NCBI RefSeq assembly: GCF_002572525.1
Contig: NZ_PDBS01000001.1
Location: forward strand, 3,844,001 to 3,908,000
Origin: Natrinema sp. CBA1119
GTDB lineage: Archaea > Halobacteriota > Halobacteria > Halobacteriales > Natrialbaceae
Direction of reading: 5' to 3'
DNA length: 64,000 nucleotides
Shown: one piece after another, positions 52,417 through 60,783 of the stretch
Layout: every line of letters starts with the position of its first letter
Position numbering within the stretch: the first letter of the stretch is position 1
The notes under the pieces: model-generated
Told to the model about the DNA's origin: nothing
The model's database searches: none
Seen by the model: only the letters and a program-made list of their open reading frames with translations
Position numbers and translations under genes: made by a program

Positions 52417-53780
52417 CCGACCACGTCCACGACCTCCTCGGCATCGGCGTCGGCCCGTTCAACCTCGGACTCGCGGCACTGATCGACGACGCAGCCGCCG
52501 ACCTCGACGTCGCCTTCCTCGAGCAGAAGCCGGCGTTCAACTGGCACGAGGGAATGCTCATCGAGGGGACGACACTCGAGGTCCCGTTCCTCGCGGACCT
52601 AGTTACGATGGTCGACCCGACGAACCCCTACAGCTACCTCAACTACCTCCGCGAGCAGAACCGCCTCTACGAGTTCTACTTCTACGAGGAGTTTTTCATC
52701 CCGCGCCGCGAGTACAACGACTACTGCCGGTGGGTGGCCGACCAGCTCCCGTCCCTGCGCTTCGACCAGCGGGTCACCGACGTGCGCGAGGACGACGGGG
52801 TGTTTGTCGTCGAGACCGTCGATTCGGTGACGGGCGACCGGGCGAGCTACGCCGCCGAGGACGTAGTCATGGGGATCGGTACCCAACGTCATATCCCCGA
52901 TCAGTTCGAGGACTTCCTCGGCCCCGACGTGTTCCACTCGGCGTCGTACCTTCACAACCGTGACCGGTGTCTCGACGCCGACTCCATCACGATCGTCGGC
53001 TCCGGACAGAGCGCGGCGGAGGTGTTTCGCGACCTCGTCGAGCGCCAGCCCGACCGAGCCTACAGCATCGACTGGATCACCCGGTCGCGTGGCTTCTTCC
53101 AGATGGCCGACGCCAAACTGGGCCACATGATCTACACGCCGGACTACATCGACTACTTCTACGATCTGGATCAGGAGACAAAAGACCAGTTGCTCGGGTC
53201 ACAGGACCTCCTCTACAAGGGGATCGACGGGGAGACGAGCGCGAAGATCTACGACGCGCTCTACCGGAACTCCATCGGTGACGCCGAGCCCGACGTCGGA
53301 CTGCTCGCGGCGACCGAGATCACCGATATCGGGCCGGCCCGGTCGCCCGGCGAGGGCTACCAGTTGATCTGCGAGCAGTGGCAGGAAGGCGACCGGTTCC
53401 TTCACGAGAGCGAGGTGGTGATCCTGGCAACCGGCTACACCCGGACCGATCCGCCCTTCCTCGCACCGCTGGAAGACCGGATCCGGCGCGACGACGAGGG
53501 GCGACTCACAATCACTCGCGACTTCCGTCTGGAGACCGACGGGCTCGCGGGCGAGATCTTCGTCCAGAACGCGGAGTTGCACACCCACGGCCTCAACGCG
53601 CCCGATCTGGGTCTGGGACCGTACCGAAACGCCACCATCGTCAACGCGGTCGCCGACGAGGAGGTCTACGAACCCCGTAGCGCCGACACGTTCCAGCGCT
53701 TCTCCGTCGACGATTTCGTGGCCGAACGCGGGGCACACCGGCTCGAGTCGGCCGCGCCGAAGCCGAGCGACGGGGCTTGA
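52413..53780 (+). CDS. L-lysine N6-monooxygenase (IucD/SidA/PvdA family)
   Basis: A 455-residue flavin N-hydroxylating monooxygenase. The FAD motif G-I-G-V-G-P-F-N-L-G lies at 10-19, the NADPH motif I-V-G-S-G-Q-S-A-A-E-V at about 194-204, and A-T-G-Y at about 340-343. E-G-M-L-I-E-G-T-T-L-E-V-P-F-L-A-D-L-V (about 46-64) is characteristic of IucD-like enzymes, which hydroxylate the terminal amine of lysine or a diamine, the first step of hydroxamate siderophore synthesis. No decarboxylase gene is nearby, so free lysine is a reasonable substrate. One base separates its stop from the next gene. Confidence 0.94.
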   Translation: MTDHVHDLLGIGVGPFNLGLAALIDDAAADLDVAFLEQKPAFNWHEGMLIEGTTLEVPFLADLVTMVDPTNPYSYLNYLREQNRLYEFYFYEEFFIPRREYNDYCRWVADQLPSLRFDQRVTDVREDDGVFVVETVDSVTGDRASYAAEDVVMGIGTQRHIPDQFEDFLGPDVFHSASYLHNRDRCLDADSITIVGSGQSAAEVFRDLVERQPDRAYSIDWITRSRGFFQMADAKLGHMIYTPDYIDYFYDLDQETKDQLLGSQDLLYKGIDGETSAKIYDALYRNSIGDAEPDVGLLAATEITDIGPARSPGEGYQLICEQWQEGDRFLHESEVVILATGYTRTDPPFLAPLEDRIRRDDEGRLTITRDFRLETDGLAGEIFVQNAELHTHGLNAPDLGLGPYRNATIVNAVADEEVYEPRSADTFQRFSVDDFVAERGAHRLESAAPKPSDGA

Positions 53781-53781
53781 G

Positions 53782-55611
53782 ATGGTCGGTCTCTCCGGTG
53801 TATTCGGCGGGGACGCTCACAGCGTCGAGGTGGAGACGGTCCCCGAGACCATCGCCGGTGGCGAGGTGGCCGACACCTACCGCGAACACGGGGTCGTCAT
53901 TCGCGCGGCGTTCCACGAGGGGACGGCAACCGACCAGCCCGCCGAGACCGACGACGGGTCGCTCGTGTGGATCTGGGGCGAAGTGTATAGCGTCACCGAC
54001 GAGGTCGGCGAGCGGCGCTCGGTCGACCCTAACGAATCGGCACAGGTCTGTGCCCGGCAGTATAGCGCCCACGGTCTCGACTTCGTGTCCCGTCTCGACG
54101 GCGAGTTCACCGGTTGCGTCTACGAACCGGCCGCCGACACCGTTTCGTTTTTCACCGATCGGCTCGGTGCGCGGCCGCTGTACTACGCCCGCGGGGATGA
54201 CGGCCTCGCGTTCTCGACGGCCGTCCAGACGGTGCCCGTACTGCCGGGGTTCGAGCCGGCGTTCGACGAGCGATTCCTCGCGGAGTATCTCTACTGTCGG
54301 CGCACGTTCGGCACCAAGACGCCGATCACGGGACTCGAGCAACTGCCGCCGGCGACGATCCTGACCTGCTATATCGAGAGCGGCGACACCGATCGCCGTC
54401 GCTACTGGGAGCCCCGATACCGGCCCCAAGACCGACCGTTCTCGTACTTCGTGCGGGAACTCACCGACCGATTCGAACGGGCGGTCCACGACCGGACGCG
54501 AGACGACCGCGACCACGGCCTCCTGCTGAGTGGCGGGAGCGACTCTCGAGCGGTGCTGGCGGCTGCCGACGAGCCACTCACGGCCTTTCACCTGGGCGAC
54601 GGCTGGAATCGCGAGGCACGGATCGCCCAACGGGCGGCCGACGCCGCCGACTCCCGATTCGAACTGCTGAATCGCGGGCCAAACTACCACGCCACGCTAC
54701 TGGAGCGGGCCGGACCGATTCAGGAGTTCGTCGGGCCATTTCATACGGGTCACGCACTCGGGTTCGCCGATGAAATCGACGCCGAGGTCGACACGCTACT
54801 GACGGGTCTATACAGCGACGATCTCTTCGGATCCTGGAGCATCTCGCAGGCGACGCTTCAGCTCCCTTTCGACATCCAGTTCTGGTTCCCGTTCGAGCGC
54901 CTACCGTCGACCATCGACGACTTCGTATGCGAGCAGGTGACCGCTGGGCCCACGCGCCGGCCCGACTTTCTCGATGCGGCACCGCTCGAGGAGATCCTGC
55001 GCGAGAACATCCGGTTCGAGAACGGCGAGGTGGAGTTCCACGGCGTCGGCTACGAGTCGGTCGAACAGCTCAGCCTCAATTCGACGTTGTATCCGATCAC
55101 GAACGGGATCGGATTCGACCTGTTCAGCGCAGTACAGATCGCGCCAACGCGGAACCCGTTCCTCGACCGCCGACTGGTGGATCTGGCCCTCTCGATGCCC
55201 CTGAAGCACCGATTGCGCCGCGACCCGCTGCACCGAGCAGTGGACCGACTCGACGGCTCGCTGGCCGATATTCCGCACGCTTCGTCGCGCGTCCCGTTGA
55301 AACATCCCAAGGCGGCGCACGTGGTCGGCAATCGCGCGATGAACCTGTTCGACAAACTCGACTGGACCGGTTCGTATCGGACGCAGGGACCGTGGCAGGA
55401 CAAAAACGAAGTGATCAGAACCCACGACTTTGTGGGTCGGGCGCTGGAGCGACACGAGGAGACCGGTCGACGGCTACCCGGCCTCGACTGGGATGCGGTG
55501 CGTGACACGTATCGACGTCACCGCGCGGGCGAGACGAACGCCGCCGAGGAACTATACCGGCTGGTCACCGTCCTCGAAATGCCGCTTACGGGACGAATTG
55601 TCGGCGATTGA
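53782..55611 (+). CDS. Asparagine synthetase-like ligase without the glutaminase cysteine
   Basis: A 609-residue AsnB-family protein. The N-terminal domain (about 1-200) has the shape of a class II glutamine amidotransferase (D-G-E-F-T-G near 106-111, T-D-R-L-G-A-R-P-L-Y-Y near 125-135), but residue 2 is valine (M-V-G-L-S-G) instead of the catalytic cysteine, so ammonia release from glutamine is not expected. The synthetase domain has the PP-loop L-L-L-S-G-G-S-D-S (about 247-255) and T-G-L-Y-S-D-D-L-F-G near 341-350. The same arrangement is known in beta-lactam synthetase, which joins an amine and carboxylate within its substrate. In an operon with N-hydroxylase and acyltransferase it is the probable amide-bond-forming step. 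Confidence 0.88.
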   Translation: MVGLSGVFGGDAHSVEVETVPETIAGGEVADTYREHGVVIRAAFHEGTATDQPAETDDGSLVWIWGEVYSVTDEVGERRSVDPNESAQVCARQYSAHGLDFVSRLDGEFTGCVYEPAADTVSFFTDRLGARPLYYARGDDGLAFSTAVQTVPVLPGFEPAFDERFLAEYLYCRRTFGTKTPITGLEQLPPATILTCYIESGDTDRRRYWEPRYRPQDRPFSYFVRELTDRFERAVHDRTRDDRDHGLLLSGGSDSRAVLAAADEPLTAFHLGDGWNREARIAQRAADAADSRFELLNRGPNYHATLLERAGPIQEFVGPFHTGHALGFADEIDAEVDTLLTGLYSDDLFGSWSISQATLQLPFDIQFWFPFERLPSTIDDFVCEQVTAGPTRRPDFLDAAPLEEILRENIRFENGEVEFHGVGYESVEQLSLNSTLYPITNGIGFDLFSAVQIAPTRNPFLDRRLVDLALSMPLKHRLRRDPLHRAVDRLDGSLADIPHASSRVPLKHPKAAHVVGNRAMNLFDKLDWTGSYRTQGPWQDKNEVIRTHDFVGRALERHEETGRRLPGLDWDAVRDTYRRHRAGETNAAEELYRLVTVLEMPLTGRIVGD

Positions 55612-55702
55612 TACGGATTTTGCCGGTCAGTTCAGGCGTGACCGCAGAATGGTTCGCGGCACATCGGTACAGTAGACCGTATGTGGGGACGATTGACGGA
55701 TC

Positions 55703-56866
55703 TCAGGCCGACGGGAACCACACCAGCGGGTGGTTCGCGACGAGTTCGACGCGAACCGACTCGCCGATGTCGAACACCTCCGTGTGACCGTGAAGACACT
55801 GTATGGTATCGCCGCTGTCGGTCTCGACGCGGTAGATGAACGACGGGCCCTGGTACTGGCGTCGCGTGATCGTGCCGTCGGCCTCATCGGTCGTCGTCGG
55901 GCTCACGCGGAGGTCGTCGGGGCGAACCAGCACGTCGACCGTCGCCTCGTCGGACAGCGCCCCCCAGTCCGATCGATCGACGCCGACGAGCGCGTTGGTG
56001 TCGAGCTGGCCGACATCGGTCACGAGCACGCCGTCCTCGACGCTCGCCGAGAGGAACCCGGCACGACCGAGGAAGGAGGCGACGAACCGCGAAGCCGGAC
56101 GCTCGAACACTTTTGCCGGCCGCCCGACCTGTTGGAGTTGGCCATCGTGCATCACGCCGACACGGTCGGCGACCGACAGCGCCTCTTCTTGATCGTGGGT
56201 GACCCAGATCGTCGTGACGCCCGTCTCGTCGATGATCCGTCGGATCTCCTCGCGCATGGAGACGCGAAGGCTCACGTCGAGGTTCGAAAGCGGTTCGTCC
56301 AGCAGGAGAACGTCGGGCTCAGGTGCCAGCGAGCGCGCGAGCGCGATGCGCTGTTTTTGTCCGCCCGAGAGCTCGCTCGGGCGATCGTCGCCGTGGTCCG
56401 ACAGGTCGACGAGGTCGAGCAATTGCTCGACGCGGGCCTGACGCTCGCTCTCGGACCACTCTGAGAGCCCAAATCCAACGTTTTCGGCCGCCGTCAGGTG
56501 CGGAAAGAGCGCGAAATCCTGAAACACCAGCCCGATACCGCGCTCTTCGGGCGGTACGAACGTCCCGTCGACGTCAGCGAGGACGCGGTCGCCCAGTTTG
56601 ATGGTTCCATCGTTTGGACGTTCGAGCCCGCCGATCAACCGTAGTGTCGTGGTTTTCCCGCAGCCTGACGGACCCAATAGCGTCAGCACTTCGCCGTCGC
56701 CGACGGAAACGGAAAGGTCCTCGACCGCCGTCTCGGTCGCGTACGACCGAGCGATGTTGTCCAGTTCGAGTACTGTCGATTGTCGAGGATCGTCGTCGGT
56801 GTCGGCGGTCGATATCGCCGGTTCAGACGATGCGAGCGATTCGCGGTTGTAGTTGTGTTCTGACAT
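55703..56866 (-). CDS. Ferric iron ABC importer, ATP-binding subunit (FbpC-like)
   Basis: A 387-residue ATPase of the FbpC/PotA type. Walker A G-P-S-G-C-G-K-T-T lies at about 65-73, the signature L-S-G-G-Q-K-Q-R near 165-172, Walker B L-L-L-D-E-P-L-S-N-L-D near 186-196. The C-terminal third is a TOBE regulatory domain (V-L-V-R-P-D-D-L-R-V-S). It powers the permease encoded 3 bases upstream, and the three genes form one operon. The membership in the Fbp class is deduced from the permease and binding protein. Confidence 0.92.
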   Translation of the reverse strand: MSEHNYNRESLASSEPAISTADTDDDPRQSTVLELDNIARSYATETAVEDLSVSVGDGEVLTLLGPSGCGKTTTLRLIGGLERPNDGTIKLGDRVLADVDGTFVPPEERGIGLVFQDFALFPHLTAAENVGFGLSEWSESERQARVEQLLDLVDLSDHGDDRPSELSGGQKQRIALARSLAPEPDVLLLDEPLSNLDVSLRVSMREEIRRIIDETGVTTIWVTHDQEEALSVADRVGVMHDGQLQQVGRPAKVFERPASRFVASFLGRAGFLSASVEDGVLVTDVGQLDTNALVGVDRSDWGALSDEATVDVLVRPDDLRVSPTTTDEADGTITRRQYQGPSFIYRVETDSGDTIQCLHGHTEVFDIGESVRVELVANHPLVWFPSA

Positions 56867-56869
56867 GAA

Positions 56870-58522
56870 TTACTCCTCCTGTGAGAGGATGACGACCATC
56901 GAAAGACCCGAGACGACGATCAACACCAGCGCGGGGACGGCTGCGAACCCGTAGTAGCCGGATTCGCGGACGCTCCAGATGTACGTGACGAGCGTCTCGA
57001 AGCCTGTTGGGTGAAGCACCAGTGTTGCGGGCAACTCTTTCATCGTGGTGAGAAAGACCAGCGCCGCGCCGCCGATCACGCCGGGTGCGATCAGCGGGAG
57101 CGTGATCCGGCGGAACGCGCCCGCGGGCGTCCGACCGAGCGTTCGCGCAGCTTCGGTCAGACTCCGGTCGACGCGCAGCACCGACGACCGCGTCGACCCG
57201 ACGGCCTGCGGGAGAAAGCGGATGACATACGCAAAGATCAACAGTGGGAGCGTCTGGTACAGCGTTGGGGTGACGTCGACGCCGAAAAGCAAGAGGTCGC
57301 CGACGGACGATTCGTAATAGACGGCGAAGAACACGAGCGCGAGACCGAGGACGATTCCGGGCATCGCGTACCCCACGTAGGTCATCCGGTCGAACAGCTC
57401 AGACAGCCTGGACCGATGTCTCGCGGCAAGGTAGGCAACCGGAACCGCGGCGGCCGCACAGACGACTGCCGCCGCCAGTGAGACGGACACCGAGTTAATC
57501 GCGAACTGCCACTGGAAGCCGACGCCCTGTCGGGTGGCCTGGCTCGGACTCCGGACCAGCCAGTGGGTCAGGACGGCCAGTGGCACGACGAGACAGAGGA
57601 AGACGATACTCGTACAGAATGCGAGCGCGGGGGCTTTCCACGCGCCCAGTGAGACCGTCGTGTCGCTCCCTGAACTCGCGCCTGTGCCGACGTAGGCCCC
57701 GCGACTCGAGTCACCGATTCGCGACTCGATCGAGAGGATCACTGCGGTGATCGCCAGCAACTGCAAGGAGAGCATGGCGGCTGTCTCGCGACCGAACGCG
57801 TTGTACTCGACGAAGATGACGCGGGTGAATACGTCCAATCGCATAAGCGACGGAGTACCGAAATCCGAGAGCGTGTACAGCGCGACCAGGAGAGACCCCG
57901 ATGCGATCCCGGGTAGGAGTTGTCGAAGCGTTACGCGACTGAATGCTCGCCAGCGTGTCGTCCCGAGCGTCCGTGCGGCCTCGACGAGTTGCTGGTCGAA
58001 AGACAGCAGCGACGCCCGAGTCGTGATGAACACGTACGGATAGGTGTACAGCGTGAGCACGAGCGTCGTGCCCCAGAACCCGTAGACCGGTGGAATCGAC
58101 TCGATGCCGAGGGGCGCGAGAGCGTTTGCGAGTTGTCCGCCGGGGCCGAACGCGGAGATGAAGGTAAACGCCCCCAGATAACTCGGGATGACCAGCGGCA
58201 GGGCGACGGCGATGGTCCAGAACCGCCGGAACGGGAGATCCGTGCGGACGGTGAGAAAGGCGAGCGGAACGCCAATGCAGATCGATGCGCCGGTGACGGC
58301 GGCGACGAGGCCGAGGCTCGTCAACAGGATCTCGACGGTCATCGGGCGCGCGACGATCGACAGCGCGTAGTCGGTGTCGACCTGGAGCACGCGCATGACG
58401 ATCCACACGATCGGTGAGAGTACCACTGCGGCGATCGCACCGCTCAGGAGCGTCAGGCCGGTCGGATAGCCGTCCGTCTCCCCTTGGTCAAACCGTGACA
58501 CTAGTCTATCGCCCACGGACAT
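56870..58522 (-). CDS. Ferric iron ABC importer, permease (FbpB-like)
   Basis: A 550-residue inner-membrane permease made of two fused six-helix halves, as in FbpB/SfuB. Each half carries the EAA-type loop that docks on the ATPase: V-E-A-A-R-T-L-G-T-T near 180-189 in the first and L-T-E-A-A-R-T-L-G-R-T-P near 455-466 in the second. It moves Fe3+ released by the binding protein. The start is 1 base after the binding-protein stop. Confidence 0.92.
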   Translation of the reverse strand: MSVGDRLVSRFDQGETDGYPTGLTLLSGAIAAVVLSPIVWIVMRVLQVDTDYALSIVARPMTVEILLTSLGLVAAVTGASICIGVPLAFLTVRTDLPFRRFWTIAVALPLVIPSYLGAFTFISAFGPGGQLANALAPLGIESIPPVYGFWGTTLVLTLYTYPYVFITTRASLLSFDQQLVEAARTLGTTRWRAFSRVTLRQLLPGIASGSLLVALYTLSDFGTPSLMRLDVFTRVIFVEYNAFGRETAAMLSLQLLAITAVILSIESRIGDSSRGAYVGTGASSGSDTTVSLGAWKAPALAFCTSIVFLCLVVPLAVLTHWLVRSPSQATRQGVGFQWQFAINSVSVSLAAAVVCAAAAVPVAYLAARHRSRLSELFDRMTYVGYAMPGIVLGLALVFFAVYYESSVGDLLLFGVDVTPTLYQTLPLLIFAYVIRFLPQAVGSTRSSVLRVDRSLTEAARTLGRTPAGAFRRITLPLIAPGVIGGAALVFLTTMKELPATLVLHPTGFETLVTYIWSVRESGYYGFAAVPALVLIVVSGLSMVVILSQEE

Positions 58523-58523
58523 G

Positions 58524-59741
58524 TTAGAGTGCGCCTACCTCGCGCATGAGTTGCAGCGTCGGCTCGAGGTCCGCGAGCTGGGAGAGATCGAAATCCGGCG
58601 GGTTCAATTCGTCGATAGTCGGGAGGTCTCCGATCGGCGGGACGCTGGGGAGCAGCGGATATTCGTACCCCCGCGTCGCCAGGAACTCCTGGGCCTCGAT
58701 GCTGAGCAGGTGATGGATGAAATCCACCGCCAGCGTCTCGTTTGCCGTGTTCTTGATGATCTCGGTTCCCGAGCAGTTCACGAGCGCGCCCGCGTCGCCC
58801 TGCGTGAACGCGAGATCGATCGGGGCGTTGGGACGCTCTTCGAACACGAGTCGCGAGTAGTAGTGATTTGAGAACCCAGCGCTCAACTCGCCGCTCGCGA
58901 CCCTGTTGGCGACGACCAACTCGTTGTCGTACGTGTTGACGCCCTGTTCTTGCATCCCGTTGAGCCACTGGCGCGCTTCGCTTTCCCCGTCGATGAGTCT
59001 CATCGCGGTGACGAACGCTTGGAACGCGCCGTAAGTCGGAGCCCAGCCCATCGCGTTGTTAAATCGTGAATCCTGCGCGAACGTCAAGATGTCGTTTGGA
59101 ATCTCCGACTCCGAGAACTCCTCCGTGTTGTAGGGAATGCTTCGGGCTCGACCCATGACCCCGACCCACTGATCCGTCGGGTGGTACGTGTCCGGAATTT
59201 CGGAGACGAGGTGGTCCGGGAGCGACACGGTCGCGTCGTTTTCGGCGACGATGCCGATCGATCCGGCGTCGATTGCCCAGAAGATGTCCGCCGGACTCTG
59301 GCCGGCGTTGACCTCCTCGCTGATGGTGTTCGCAAGCTGGGATGAGGGCGCCTCTCGGATGTTCACGATGAAGTCCTGGTACGTGTTCTGGACCCGCTTC
59401 ATCAGGTTCGCGTACAGTCCGCCCTCGCCGCCGCCGAGGTAGACCGTTAGTTCGCCCCGCAGATCCGGAAGATCGAGCATCGACCGGCCGGTGTACTCCG
59501 AGGGGCGGTCGTCGATCAGCGGACCGGACCCCCGCCACTCTTCGAGGGAAAAGAGTTCGTCGACCGTGTACGTCTTGGGATCGGGTATCGATCCCTCTCG
59601 CTCGTACGTCGACTCGTCGCTGTTGCTGGCACACCCCACGAGCGACACGGCTCCGGTCGCCGTTCCGGTGAGTTTCAGGAACTGTCGCCGGCCCCGTCCG
59701 GTCGCGTCACTCCGGTGGTCGCCGCCTTCGTATTCGGCCAT
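58524..59741 (-). CDS. Ferric iron ABC importer, substrate-binding protein
   Basis: A 405-residue extracellular solute-binding protein. The N-terminus has a Tat signal (G-R-R-Q-F-L-K near 17-23) and a lipobox-like S-L-V-G-C (Cys38). The mature part has L-T-V-Y-L-G-G-G-E-G-G-L-Y near 99-111 and later N-H-Y-Y-S-R-L-V near 298-305 and G-D-A-G-A-L-V-N near 319-326, consistent with the FbpA/AfuA Fe3+-binding class; the double tyrosine could bind iron. A DtxR-like palindrome overlaps its promoter. Confidence 0.88.
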   Translation of the reverse strand: MAEYEGGDHRSDATGRGRRQFLKLTGTATGAVSLVGCASNSDESTYEREGSIPDPKTYTVDELFSLEEWRGSGPLIDDRPSEYTGRSMLDLPDLRGELTVYLGGGEGGLYANLMKRVQNTYQDFIVNIREAPSSQLANTISEEVNAGQSPADIFWAIDAGSIGIVAENDATVSLPDHLVSEIPDTYHPTDQWVGVMGRARSIPYNTEEFSESEIPNDILTFAQDSRFNNAMGWAPTYGAFQAFVTAMRLIDGESEARQWLNGMQEQGVNTYDNELVVANRVASGELSAGFSNHYYSRLVFEERPNAPIDLAFTQGDAGALVNCSGTEIIKNTANETLAVDFIHHLLSIEAQEFLATRGYEYPLLPSVPPIGDLPTIDELNPPDFDLSQLADLEPTLQLMREVGAL

Positions 59742-59752
59742 ATACGCCGTAT

Positions 59753-59770
59753 TTTTTGGCTACCCTAAAA
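59753..59770 (-). promoter_or_regulatory. Iron-box-like palindrome at the ferric importer promoter
   Basis: TTTTTGGCTACCCTAAAA, an imperfect palindrome, lies 12-29 bases upstream of the ATG at 59741. On the coding strand the TTTTAGG end serves as the TATA-like element of a leaderless promoter, so a repressor bound here would block transcription factor binding. It resembles the palindrome at 51716. Confidence 0.65.
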
Positions 59771-59873
59771 TGACTTTACATTCGCCGCCGGTCAGGGGTA
59801 TCAGTCGACGGGCGTCCGTCTTCGGAAACGATGAACTTAACTCGTGAGCCTATCGATCCGGCCATGAACGCGC

Positions 59874-60761
59874 GTGAAAACGAGCATCATCATCCCCGTG
59901 TACAACGATCCAGAGGGGCTAGGAGTGACCGTCGACTCGCTCCTGAACCAGACTGCAACCGACTACGAAGTCGTCATCGCGGACAACGGATCGACCGACG
60001 AGACAGCGGCCGTCGGCCGGGAGTTCGCGCAGTCGGACCGTGTTCGCCACGTCGTCGAAGAGGACGTTCAAAGCTCTTACGCGGCTCGAAACGCCGGTAT
60101 CGAAGTTGCACGTGGGGACATCCTCGGGTTCGTCGACGCGGACATGTGGGTCGAGACCGACTACGTCGAGTCGATCACCGACAAGATGACGGCCGACGAC
60201 CGGGACTACATGGGGTGTAACGTCGAACTTGTGACCGACGACGGCACGATAGGCCGCTACAGATCTACCACCGGCTTCGACGTCGAAAAATACGTCCGAG
60301 AGAAGCGGTTCGCACCGACGTGCTGTGTCGTGACCCGCAAGCGGGTGTTCGACGCCGTCGGGCTCTTCGACAGCCGATTGCGTTCAAACGGGGACCTCGA
60401 GTTCGGCCGCCGCGTCCACGAGGCCGGCTTCGACCTCGTGTTCGAGCCCGACATCACGCTCTATCATCCCGCTCGGTCGACGGTCGGTGAACTTATCGCA
60501 CAAAGTACTCGGATCGGCCGGGGTCGTGGAGAGATCCGGGCGTATCACGGCGATCGGTTCAGTGTGCAAACAACCCTGAATCCGCGACACTATCTCCCGG
60601 TAAATCCCATTGCGTTCCACGAGAGAGTGTCCGGAGCGTACCGCTCACTCACTGAATTTCTCCTGTGGTATCTGCTCGCGTGTATCCAGAAGTGGTCGAT
60701 CACGGGGGGCTATCTGCGACAGACCGTCTCTTCGCCGATGGACGCACCGGATCCTCGTTGA
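59874..60761 (+). CDS. GT2-family glycosyltransferase
   Basis: A 295-residue GT-A enzyme. K-T-S-I-I-I-P-V-Y-N-D opens the fold, V-I-A-D-N-G-S-T-D-E-T is near 34-44, A-A-R-N-A-G near 70-75, and the DXD motif F-V-D-A-D-M-W near 86-92. The C-terminal region has G-D-L-E-F-G-R-R-V near 170 and a hydrophobic segment near 263-278 that may anchor it to the membrane. It belongs with the polysaccharide genes. The GTG at 59874 is in frame with the fold; the ATG 11 bases before is in another frame. Confidence 0.92.
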   Translation: MKTSIIIPVYNDPEGLGVTVDSLLNQTATDYEVVIADNGSTDETAAVGREFAQSDRVRHVVEEDVQSSYAARNAGIEVARGDILGFVDADMWVETDYVESITDKMTADDRDYMGCNVELVTDDGTIGRYRSTTGFDVEKYVREKRFAPTCCVVTRKRVFDAVGLFDSRLRSNGDLEFGRRVHEAGFDLVFEPDITLYHPARSTVGELIAQSTRIGRGRGEIRAYHGDRFSVQTTLNPRHYLPVNPIAFHERVSGAYRSLTEFLLWYLLACIQKWSITGGYLRQTVSSPMDAPDPR

Positions 60762-60783
60762 CCGTGAGGCGGTATAGTAGCCG

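Noticed and set aside
60773-60782. TATAGTAGCC matching the start of the palindromic repeats
   Set aside because: Only ten bases match and no second half follows; could be chance or a tiny remnant.
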